Source: Opitutales bacterium (GTDB taxonomy: Bacteria; Verrucomicrobiota; Verrucomicrobiia; Opitutales; Seribacteraceae). Taken from it: 49,812 nt of DNA. The notes beneath the pieces are model-generated. The model did not search any database, was not told the DNA's origin, and saw only the letters and a list, made by a program, of their open reading frames with translations. This document shows, piece after piece, positions 7,997 to 16,300 of this stretch. The number at the start of each line of letters is the position of its first letter. Position 1 is the stretch's first letter. Position numbers and translations under genes: made by a program. The DNA lies in NCBI GenBank assembly GCA_029251885.1, contig JAQXCL010000037.1, positions 1-49,812 of the forward strand, in the 5' to 3' direction.

Positions 7997-8977
7997 ATGG
8001 CCACCTCCTCCCCTCCTCTTCTGCAAATCTTTCGCCGTTCTGCTGAACCTGAAAAACTTTCGGCCGAGCAGGAGGAAATTATCCGCCTCAAGAAAGAAAA
8101 AAATGCGGTCCTGCTCTGTCATAATTACCAGATCGACCCAATCCAACAGGTCGCAGATTATGTTGGAGATTCTCTTGGCCTTGCTCGGCAGGCAGCCAAA
8201 ACTGATGCTGATATAATTGTCTTTTGCGGGGTTCATTTCATGGCCGAAACTGCCAAGATATTAAATCCATCGAAGACCGTGCTTCTTCCCGACCTCGATG
8301 CCGGTTGCTCTCTATCCGATTCCTGTCCGGCCGATCAGTTAGCGAAGTACCGGGAAGAAAATCCCGACCTTTATGTGGTTGCTTATGTTAATTGTTCCGC
8401 TGCAGTCAAAGGACTGAGCGATGTAATTTGCACAAGTGGTAATGCCGTAAGCATTGTCAACCAAGTGCCTGTAGATCGGGAAATTTTATTCGTACCCGAT
8501 CAAAACCTTGGCCAATGGGTCATGGGACAAACCGGCCGAAAAATGCGCCTCTGGCCAGGCAGTTGCTATGCCCATGTTTTATTCACCCGAGATTCCATCG
8601 AACGTTGCCGATTGGAGTATCCTGATGCACCTGTGGTCGCCCACCCAGAATGTATACAAACGGTCCGGGATCTTGCTGACGAAGTTTGCAGCACCGAAAA
8701 AATGGTATCCTATTGTCAGGACCATTCATCTGACACCTTTATTATATTAACTGAATCCGGAATGATGCATCGATTGACCAGGGAACTTCCGGAAAAGCAA
8801 TTCGTTGCCGGTCCGACTGGTAATTGTGCCTGCAACGATTGTCGATACATGAAGATGAATACCCTGCCCAAATTACTTGCCTGCCTTAGAGATGAAAATC
8901 CGGCAATTTCCATGAGCGAGGATTTGATCGAACGGTCAAAACTACCCATCGAGCGTATGCTTGAATGGAGTCTCTAG
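7997..8977 (+). CDS. nadA: Quinolinate synthase NadA
   Basis: 326 aa. It condenses iminoaspartate with dihydroxyacetone phosphate to quinolinate in de novo NAD synthesis. Family motifs: CHNYQ (41-45), VADYVGDSLGLA (52-63), FCGVHFMAETAKIL (76-89), LPDLDAGCSLSDSCP (97-111), YVNCSAAVKG (130-139), CTSGNA (145-150), PDQNLGQWV (167-175), WPGSCYAHVLF (186-196), HPEC (216-219) and NCACNDCRYMKMN (277-289). The three [4Fe-4S] ligands should be Cys104 or 110, Cys190, and one Cys of the 277-282 cluster. No nadB or nadC is adjacent. It follows the Fur-like gene closely; no strong ribosome-binding site is visible. Confidence 0.96.
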   Translation: MATSSPPLLQIFRRSAEPEKLSAEQEEIIRLKKEKNAVLLCHNYQIDPIQQVADYVGDSLGLARQAAKTDADIIVFCGVHFMAETAKILNPSKTVLLPDLDAGCSLSDSCPADQLAKYREENPDLYVVAYVNCSAAVKGLSDVICTSGNAVSIVNQVPVDREILFVPDQNLGQWVMGQTGRKMRLWPGSCYAHVLFTRDSIERCRLEYPDAPVVAHPECIQTVRDLADEVCSTEKMVSYCQDHSSDTFIILTESGMMHRLTRELPEKQFVAGPTGNCACNDCRYMKMNTLPKLLACLRDENPAISMSEDLIERSKLPIERMLEWSL

Positions 8978-9001
8978 AAATAAGACTCTTTCAAGCACTG
9001 C

Positions 9002-9020
9002 ACTAGCTAATTAAGCTAGT
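9002..9020. terminator. Stem-loop between convergent nadA and response regulator, possible bidirectional terminator
   Basis: Perfect inverted repeat ACTAGCT / AGCTAGT with a 5-nt AATTA loop, placed 25 nt after the nadA stop and overlapping the stop codon of the opposing response-regulator gene. It has no clear T-tract on either side, so it may be only a pause or mRNA 3'-end structure. Confidence 0.35.
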
Positions 9021-10150
9021 ACTTCGATGGTTTCTGGGAAAACGGCTTCTCCCAAAGCTGCCAAATGACTTTGGACCATCTGAATAAAAGACAGGCTAAC
9101 AATTGATCCTAAAGGAGCCAGCATCTTACCATCCGACAAAACAAGTTCCTCCATTAAGCGCATGCCTGGCTTTAAGTTGGCTGGGCTGACTTTACTTGGT
9201 TCCATAAAGCCACCATGCAGTTCTCGGGTATTGGCCAGGGCATCTAAACTACCGGGAAGAAAAATAGTTCCCAAGATTCTTAAGTTTTCAAAAATTTCGC
9301 CCTTCGAACAACCTTTGGTTTCATATTTGTCATATTCCTGAGCTAAGCGAATAATCGAAGCAATCCTTCGCTCATCATGGAACTCACCAGTATTATCTTC
9401 GAAATCAGCCTGAATAAATTCAATAATTTTTCGAATCCTGTTAAGCCTAGGTATATCTTTCAATAAGTTACTTACAAAGGTAGGAAAACTAACAACAACT
9501 TTTTGCATTTCAGGCGTCAGCTCACCTCCATCGTAGACATTTTGCTGAGAATCGTGAGGCAAAGTCAGGTAACCGAGGTAGCAAAAATCTGCCGCCACTT
9601 GCAAACGCCATCCGTGGTCAATTTTAAGTTCTTTGGCAACTTCAATAGCCAGAGACTTGACCCGCTGGGCTCGTCCAAAAAACAAGGGATTCGCCGCGGA
9701 TAACAAAGACGTAATCGCTCCGATAGCACCGTTGAGAGTTTTTTCCAATAATTCTTTTTCGGCACAAATTAACTGATGTTGCCTAAGAGCTTGTTGGAGA
9801 TTTTCGTCGAGAGCCTCAGGTGAGCAAGGTTTTCCAAGCAGACGGAATATCTCTCCACGGCGAACAACATCACACAAATCATCAAAGTTTGCCTGGCCCG
9901 TCAGAAGCATGGTTACCACTTCTTTGTTCTGCTCTCTGACTTTTTCAAGGAAATCTGCACCATTCATTCCTGGCATCGAAAAATCCGAAACGATTACTTT
10001 AAAAGGCCCATCTTCTTCAATGATACGCAAACCTTCGCTACCTGATTCAGCGATAAATACTGAATACTTTCTACCTAGGTTTAATTTAAAGGCCTTTAAA
10101 ATGGCTTCTTCGTCATCGACAAAGAGAACTTTTGGCTTGGGTCCAGACAT
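9011..10150 (-). CDS. Response regulator with degenerate HD-GYP-like output domain
   Basis: 379 aa. N-terminal receiver domain (1-~125): acidic pair Asp12-Asp13, phospho-acceptor Asp56 in VSDFSMPGMNG, Thr84 in LLTGQ and Lys107 in LLGKPC. The rest resembles the HD-GYP arrangement of RpfG-type regulators: a helix with LFFGRAQRVKSLAIEVAKEL, then the segment where AALLHDIG is expected. That segment reads AADFCYLGYLTLP, so the HD metal ligands and the GYP motif are gone. A C-terminal ~60-residue domain (LKPGMRLMEELVLSDG) follows. It is probably a phosphorylation-controlled protein-interaction module rather than a c-di-GMP phosphodiesterase (inference). A paralogue lies at 11399-12556; no histidine kinase is nearby. 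Confidence 0.82.
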   Translation of the reverse strand: MSGPKPKVLFVDDEEAILKAFKLNLGRKYSVFIAESGSEGLRIIEEDGPFKVIVSDFSMPGMNGADFLEKVREQNKEVVTMLLTGQANFDDLCDVVRRGEIFRLLGKPCSPEALDENLQQALRQHQLICAEKELLEKTLNGAIGAITSLLSAANPLFFGRAQRVKSLAIEVAKELKIDHGWRLQVAADFCYLGYLTLPHDSQQNVYDGGELTPEMQKVVVSFPTFVSNLLKDIPRLNRIRKIIEFIQADFEDNTGEFHDERRIASIIRLAQEYDKYETKGCSKGEIFENLRILGTIFLPGSLDALANTRELHGGFMEPSKVSPANLKPGMRLMEELVLSDGKMLAPLGSIVSLSFIQMVQSHLAALGEAVFPETIEVLA

Positions 10151-10174
10151 AACAGCTTAACCCTAGAAAATAAT

Positions 10175-10550
10175 GTGAATCGTTGTCAAATTACGAATTC
10201 ATCAAACACTGATATCGTTCCCACCATCTTGGAAATGGCAGGTATTCAAAAACCACAGAGTTGGAAAAACCAAAAAATTCCAATCGCTCCCGGCAAAAGC
10301 CTTCTGCCTGCCTTTTCTTCCGGCATTGACCTTAGCCGAGATCATCTATGGTGGTCACATGAGGGACACCGGGCCGTTCGACAGGGAGATTTCAAGTTGG
10401 TCTCTGCCAAAAATCAACCATGGGAATTATATGATCTCAAAACGGACCGGGCTGAATCCAAAAATCTCGTTAAACAAAAGCCCGAGTTAAAAGCTTGAAA
10501 CAATTTGGAACGATCAGGTAGAAGAATTTAAGGCGTTACTTACTAAATAA
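10175..10550 (+). pseudogene. C-terminal remnant of a sulfatase, truncated and frameshifted
   Basis: From ~10208 the translation reads like the end of a type I (formylglycine) sulfatase: TDIVPTILEMAGI, then GKSLLPAF, HLWWSHEGHRAVRQGDFKLV, WELYDLKTDRAESKNLV and KQKPEL. All N-terminal catalytic sequence, including C-x-P-S-R, is missing. The frame stops at 10496-10498, but the typical ending ETIWNDQVEEFKALLTK continues in the +1 frame to a stop at 10550. One extra base near the A-run at ~10489-10492 would explain this. The GTG at 10175 and the first ~10 codons do not resemble sulfatase. It appears to be a decayed gene end left by deletion or recombination. Confidence 0.8.
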
Positions 10551-10621
10551 GCATTTCAAGAATCACTTGTGATCTGTAAATGTTTACCCTTACACACTTT
10601 ATTTAAAACATATTCGATCTT

Positions 10622-11212
10622 TTAATTTTTCCTCGAGGATATGTAATTTTCCAGCTTCTTGAATAATTCATTTTCCCAAGTAATTAATTTTTTAACTTTC
10701 GGATGTGGCGAAGATTTATCTTCCTTCCAAACTGGGACCATTGATGTCCAAATACCTTCACCCTTCATTCGGGAATAAACTGCTCCAACCACATGAATTA
10801 TGATGAGAAGATAACTCAGGGATGCAGAAAATTCATGCAAACCAACCGCAAAGTCCTGCATTAACCCGCGCGTAATTCCCAGCGTATATAAACCTGCAAT
10901 GCACAAGCCCGATAAAGGCAAAAGGATAAGGCACAGGTACATACTTATGTGAACTACCTTCGCCAGATACTGGTGTGCCATCGGTACAGTTTTACTAGCC
11001 CCGAGGAATGTTTTGTACTTCCTCATGTAGAGATAACGAAAGATCACAATGAGGAGAAATATGATTGAGAAAACCACCTCAAAATACAGTAATCCCGCAT
11101 CCTCTAATTGAGATAAATCATCCAACTGTTTAACCATCCCGTATGTGTAGAGAATGATAAATCCCCAGTGGAAAATCTTGGCGATTAAAGTATGAGAGCT
11201 TGGAATTTTCAT
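10622..11212 (-). CDS. Cytochrome b561-type membrane protein
   Basis: 196 aa with four predicted membrane helices: ~10-26, ~42-61, ~83-112 and ~124-147. Histidines sit in the helices where b561/CybB-type proteins ligate two b hemes: His15 (IAKIFHWGF), His80 and His88 (AHQYLAKVVHIS), His126 (LHEFSASLSYL) and His140 (IIIHVVGAVYSRM). Bacterial members of this family shuttle electrons at the inner membrane, for example from quinol or superoxide. A charged cytoplasmic C-terminus of ~45 residues follows. It stands alone between the two response-regulator genes and shares their strand and low GC. The redox partner is unknown. Confidence 0.85.
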   Translation of the reverse strand: MKIPSSHTLIAKIFHWGFIILYTYGMVKQLDDLSQLEDAGLLYFEVVFSIIFLLIVIFRYLYMRKYKTFLGASKTVPMAHQYLAKVVHISMYLCLILLPLSGLCIAGLYTLGITRGLMQDFAVGLHEFSASLSYLLIIIHVVGAVYSRMKGEGIWTSMVPVWKEDKSSPHPKVKKLITWENELFKKLENYISSRKN

Positions 11213-11398
11213 TAAAACGGGAGATTAATTTAAAATAGATCATAATTCGCGATCTTGTTTACACCAAACTTAAGATTTATTGAGAATAGAAACTTCAAAA
11301 TTAAAATCTGCATCATACAGAATGAAAATATCGCTTTAGTAATTTGCAATGCCTTACTTTTACAAGTGAAAACATAGACCCGTTTCCTGTGGCTTTAC
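11213..11398. other. AT-rich intergenic spacer
   Basis: 186 nt between the cytochrome b561 gene and the end of the second response-regulator gene. It is rich in A/T runs and has no credible ORF. It could hold the b561 promoter, but no clear -10/-35 pair could be assigned. Confidence 0.5.
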
Positions 11399-12556
11399 TT
11401 AGTCTGTTTCGAAGCTAGAGCCTTGTGTAACTAAGATGCTTTGTGGGAACGGATCTTTAATGTAACATGATCTGTAGTTTTTCATTACATGCAAAAGTGG
11501 TGGATTCACAATAGAGCCTTTAGGTGCAAACAATACTCCAGTATCCAAAAATAGATCTTCCTGCAAACGCATGCCCTTCTTTAATTCTTTAGTATTTAAT
11601 AAAATACATTGAGGACCACCGTTTCCGTATGGTCTGATTGTGCTCAATGCATCAAGAGCATCCATGTAATAAATAGATTTGTTGTTAATTAAGGAATCAA
11701 AAATTTGCGGACGGTTCTGCCCTTTGCTTGCATAAAAATCATAATGCTTAGCTATACGGATCACTGAAGCCAATTTTGCAGTATCGTTATCATTCTGACT
11801 AGATTCCTCATAATCTTGTCCTATTAAATCAACCACTTTTGTAACTTCACTCATGTTAGGTATGCTAGACAACATCTCTTTCGTAAAATTTTCGAAGCCA
11901 TCAATCAGCTGCATTTCATTAGGCTTAACACCTTCATTTTGATAAGCTCTCAATTGCACTTCAGGAGGTAAGGTGGCAAAACCTAGATGAGAAAAAACAC
12001 AGGCAGGGTCAGAACGCCAAAGGGATTTCAATCTTAAATATCTTCCAATTTCTGAAGCCATTCGCATAACCCGTTGTGATCGACCGAAATATAATGGTAA
12101 AGCGGCAGCAAGAACAGCAGTAAAAGAACGAACAACGGCGTTCATAACATTACCAATTGAATGATTTTCATCCTCAACTTGTTGAAAATGAAACAAAGCA
12201 TCTTCAATATGTTCAATCAACTCACTTGGAGGGCAAGGTTTACTAAGCAAACGAAACCCTCCACCCTTGGCTACAAACTCCGCGGCATACTCAAAATTAG
12301 TCGCTCCGGTTAATAGAATAGGAACAGTAGATTGGTTATAAAGTCGCATTTGCTTCAAAAATTCAGCCCCATTCATTTCGGGCATAACATAATCAACAAC
12401 TACCACTGAATACGCTTCTCCTTTTGCGATTAATTCAAGAGCATCTTTTCCAGACGAAGCAACTGTTAAGTTATACTTTCTGCCTAAATTTAATTCGATT
12501 CCTTTAAGCACACGCTCCTCGTCGTCAATAAACAAAATCTTTGGTTGGGCACTCAT
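11399..12556 (-). CDS. Response regulator with degenerate HD-GYP-like output domain (paralogue)
   Basis: 385 aa from ATG 12556 (MSAQPKILFIDDEE); a TTG at 12568 would add four residues and is less likely. Receiver domain with the acidic pair Asp11-Asp12, phospho-acceptor Asp55 in VVVDYVMPEMNG, Thr83 in LLTGA and Lys106 in LLSKPC. The output domain parallels the protein at 9011-10150: LYFGRSQRVMRMASEIGRYL, then DPACVFSHLGFATLP where HD-GYP enzymes have LLHDIG. The HD and GYP residues are absent, so catalysis is unlikely. The C-terminal domain LKKGMRLQEDLFLDTG matches LKPGMRLMEELVLSDG of the paralogue. It is divergent from the DUF3127 gene. The conserved pair suggests one signalling theme, but input and target are unknown. 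Confidence 0.82.
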   Translation of the reverse strand: MSAQPKILFIDDEERVLKGIELNLGRKYNLTVASSGKDALELIAKGEAYSVVVVDYVMPEMNGAEFLKQMRLYNQSTVPILLTGATNFEYAAEFVAKGGGFRLLSKPCPPSELIEHIEDALFHFQQVEDENHSIGNVMNAVVRSFTAVLAAALPLYFGRSQRVMRMASEIGRYLRLKSLWRSDPACVFSHLGFATLPPEVQLRAYQNEGVKPNEMQLIDGFENFTKEMLSSIPNMSEVTKVVDLIGQDYEESSQNDNDTAKLASVIRIAKHYDFYASKGQNRPQIFDSLINNKSIYYMDALDALSTIRPYGNGGPQCILLNTKELKKGMRLQEDLFLDTGVLFAPKGSIVNPPLLHVMKNYRSCYIKDPFPQSILVTQGSSFETD

Positions 12557-12703
12557 ATTAAAAAACAATAATAAACTCAGCTGATAAAGATTGAAACTTG
12601 AGGTAATAGCCTGAAACGAGGCCTGTCAAAAATATAATCATTTATCATTGTACGATGTGAATAACCAAAGATAGACGCTATTTTATTTTTAATTTAATGA
12701 AAG
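12557..12703. promoter_or_regulatory. Divergent intergenic region between response regulator and DUF3127 gene
   Basis: 147 nt, strongly AT-rich. It must contain the start signals of both divergent genes. No operator-like repeat or confident promoter hexamers were identified. Confidence 0.45.
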
Positions 12704-13075
12704 ATGATGAACGAAGTAACAATAAAGGGTAAAATAACTTTTGTGGACGAAGTGCGCGAATTTGGCAGTAATGGATTCCGCAAACACCAAGTTGTGGTGG
12801 AGACTGGCGACGGTCGCTGGGACAACCCAATCCCAGTAGAATTCACTAAAGATAGTATTGAATTAAGCAAAGAATTAAAGGTGGGGGATCAAGTTCAAAT
12901 TCAAACCCGAATCAATGGCAGAGAGTGGAAGGGAAAGGATGGGGTAACCAAATGGTTCACCTCGATAAATGGATACAAAATAACCAAGGAAAATACTCAA
13001 TCAGGCGATGATCCGAGTTCATCATTTGATACATTTGACGAGTATGCAGATGATCTTGAAGAAGATGTTTTTTGA
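12704..13075 (+). CDS. DUF3127 (OB-fold-like) protein
   Basis: 123 aa. Residues ~5-95 match the DUF3127 pattern: VTIKGKITFVDEVREFGSNG, then FRKHQVVVET, VEFTKDSIEL, LKVGDQVQIQTRINGREWKG and WFTSINGYKI. Such proteins are predicted OB-fold, SSB-like small proteins of unknown function, common in Bacteroidota and some marine groups. The tail (~96-123) is acidic and Ser/Asp/Glu-rich and ends DDLEEDVF, which recalls the acidic C-terminal tip of SSB proteins. That similarity hints at nucleic-acid metabolism but is not proof. Tandem ATGs at 12704 and 12707 make the exact start uncertain by one codon. It is the last small gene before the giant ORF. Confidence 0.8.
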   Translation: MMNEVTIKGKITFVDEVREFGSNGFRKHQVVVETGDGRWDNPIPVEFTKDSIELSKELKVGDQVQIQTRINGREWKGKDGVTKWFTSINGYKITKENTQSGDDPSSSFDTFDEYADDLEEDVF

Positions 13076-13341
13076 AAAATCACCTAAGACCTAAAGTTTA
13101 CAAATTACACCCAGTTTCATTACGCTCATATTTTTTGTATTTTTTAGCCTTTAAATGCTAATTCAGCATACACTAAGAAATTTTTGAACCAATTAGCCTA
13201 AGAATAGTGGATTTATTCTATATATTTATTTTAATTTAGTGCAAAAAAAGCAGTCTGTAATTATTTACCACTATAGATAACTTACTCACATGCGCAGGTA
13301 AGTTTGGTCTTATGGCACTTTATCTGCTATATTGGATTTAG
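13076..13341. other. AT-rich spacer upstream of the giant gene
   Basis: 266 nt with many A/T runs. A small inverted repeat ACTTAC...GTAAGT (13281-13304) lies ~40 nt before the giant gene start. An in-frame TAG (13339-13341) immediately precedes its ATG. The promoter is probably here, but no confident hexamers were found. Confidence 0.5.
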
Positions 13342-16300
13342 ATGCGCCTTTTGACACTGCTCTGTTCAATCTTGGTAGGGATTTGTTTTGCTAATTCCAT
13401 GGCTAATGGTTTGGTCCGGGAGGAAAATCTTTTAGCAAGATGGTCTTTTGACGAGGGTAACGGTTCAATCGTTAATGACTCGGTCATTGGTGGTAGTCCA
13501 CTCTTCATGAATCTCGGGAAATGGGGAAATGAAGAAAATGGTAATGCTCTTTCAAAATTCTCAATGGATATAAGCGAAGGAACTGGCTTTGCAGTTTTAG
13601 AAGGAAACCGAAAATTCCAGGTCAGCTCATCCTACAGTATTCTCCTGTGGTTTAAAACAAACGGACTGCCCGATGATTACGCCCAAATCCTGAGCAAGCG
13701 TGAATCAACCAATTATTCTTATCTCTTTCAGATTAAGCCCGGTGGAACCAGCCTGGAAGCACTGTACCGTGCCGAGGGACTATCGAGCCAGTATGGTTCG
13801 ACTGGCCCTGTGTATTATCAACTTAATCAATGGAATTGCTTTCTCTCGACTTACGATGGTACCTACCTTCGCTCTTTTCTTAACGGGAAAAATGCGGGAA
13901 TACTCGATCTTCTCGAAACTCCCCTAAAAGACAATGCCGATATCGGAATTGGAGGGTCTAGCGATGGCAGTAATCTCTTTAAAGGCTGGATTGATGAATT
14001 TCGATACTACTCTGAAGCCTTAAGCTCGGAAGATGCAGTAATTGCATTTGGGGAAGGTTTTGGAGACTTAGGAGCAAGCCCAAAAATTGATGCACCAACG
14101 GTTAATCCAGAGGCAAATTCTACCGTTTTTGTTTCATTCGTTAAAAACACTGGTGAACTTTCCACTGTTTCCGGATTCAACAACAACGATTTGGAAGTCA
14201 CAGGTGGTCAGGTTTCAGGGTTTTCCGATTATAATGCGACTCATTACCGTTTCTATGTTATTGCCGATAAAAAGCCTCAACGGATCAAAATTCGCATACC
14301 TGCTGGATCCGCCAAGGACGACGATAATTTTTCTACTTCTTCGGGCTTTGCCCGGATTCAACATATCGAACCAGTAACCGCAGCAAAAAACCTTGTGGGC
14401 TGGTGGACCTTTAATCAGGAATCCAACCAAACCTGGGAAACAAGTGAAACAAACGATCAAAGAAACGGCTCACTCAACAGTGAGCTTTTTGACAGTAATT
14501 TAGCTAATTCAGTATTTGAGGATCAATCGGGTGGAGACAGGCCATTTTTCTTTTATGGCAACAATTTGAGTAACCAAAGTTTATTCGGTTCATCTCTAGG
14601 AATGGATGGTGGATCAAATTTCGGGAAAATTGAATTACTTGACCGCAATCATAGCGAAATTCAACTTTCTACAGTAACCTTATCCAACCTTCTCCACGCT
14701 TGGTGGCCTTTCGATGGAGATGGTAATGACTATTCTGGAAATGAAAGAGATGGTCAATTTTCAGAAAGCGGAATATTTGGCACCGGTCGTTTTGGTAAGG
14801 CACTAGATTTAAGAGATGGGGGTAGCTTCTCAGTACCTCAAGATTTAAACCCTGGTATATACGAAAATTCTCCCCGAAGCTTATCAATGTGGATTAAAAC
14901 GAGATCTCCCTCTGGCAATTTGGTCAAATGGGGAATCGAAGAAGACGGCAAGCTGTGGGATTGGGGAATCAGGAGTTACAACGGGATGGGTGGGTTTATG
15001 AACCTAAATATCTACGGTGCCCAACAAACCGGTAAGCACTACCAGGTATTTGACGGTAAATGGCGTCACATTGCCATTGCCATGATGCCAATCGGAGAAA
15101 GTTCTTTTGCTGTAGAGATGTATTTGGATGGCAGAAAGGAAACAAAATTCTTATCAGGAATTAACACCACCAACTACAGCATTAATACACAACCATCTAG
15201 CCTCGTCGTTGGAGGAAGTGGATATTTAGGCTGGATTGATGATCTAAGAGTTTATTCGACAAAACTAAGCTCAGGAGAAATTTCCATGATCATGGAAGAA
15301 AAAGCCTCGAATGACTTAGCTATCACCCGGGGAAGTTACTCTCTTTCTGCATGGATCAAACCAACCAAATTACCAGAGAGTAATCGATTCAATTTTGCCC
15401 ATGCCCGTTTCTTTTGGAGAGATTGGAAAGGGGATGTGCGGATTGATACCTGGCCTCATGAGATGAGGAAAACGGGAATCCCTCATTTTGACCCAGGTAG
15501 TGACCAATTGGCAGATATTTTTGAAGAACCAGTCAGTTTGTACGCTATTGCATCAAATAACAACCCTGCCACTGAAGGAGGTTGGGATCTAAATTACATT
15601 GGATACGATTCAACATCCATTTCTGATCCAAATGGTTTTTTCAGCGATGCAAATCTTTCAGATGGTCCATGGATTTTGGAAAACGAGAATGGTGGCACGG
15701 CTTACAGTGCTGATTTTCTGTCCAGTTTGTCTGAATACCCTGGTGCTCTTGCCTCATCTTTCGGAACAACTTTTAATGATTATGGAATTCACCCGAGGGG
15801 ATATATTATAGCCCATGGCTCTCTAACATTTGAACCCTCAGGATTTGGGCCTGGCGTTTATTATTTAAGAGCAGGAGGAGCGGGTAAAAATGCATTTTGG
15901 TTGGACAAAAACCAGGATTTTAATTTTGAACTTCCAGACGAAAGGATCATTCGTTCCGATTATGTGACCAACCATGAACAATTACTTTTCTTGGGGCATC
16001 AAATTCCAATTATCTCCACCCCTGGAATTGAAACTGATCGTGGCCTGGCAATCACTGGCAAACGATCCATTAGTTCTTGGGAGCAAAACGGTGACGAACC
16101 GATCTCATCTCATTTTGAATATACACTCAACGAGAGAGAATGGTCGCATGTAGTCATGGTGGTGAACCGTACTAACAATCAACTATCCACTTTTGTTAAT
16201 GGGAAAATGGTAGCCACTTCGATTCTGAATGAAAACAAACTCCCCGAACTTCGGCTTAGTGATTGGTTTATTGGGGGCCCTGGTCCCTTTAACAGCAACC

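Noticed and set aside
10175-10498. Intact small gene of 107 codons
   Set aside because: It matches only the end of a sulfatase, lacks the start of that family, and the family ending continues in another frame after the stop.
9011-12556. Active c-di-GMP phosphodiesterases
   Set aside because: The HD dyad and GYP motif needed for catalysis are not visible in either protein.
13184-13225. TTGAAC followed by AT-rich sequence as a promoter for the giant gene
   Set aside because: No hexamer resembling TATAAT is found at a 16-18 nt spacing; the region is simply AT-rich.
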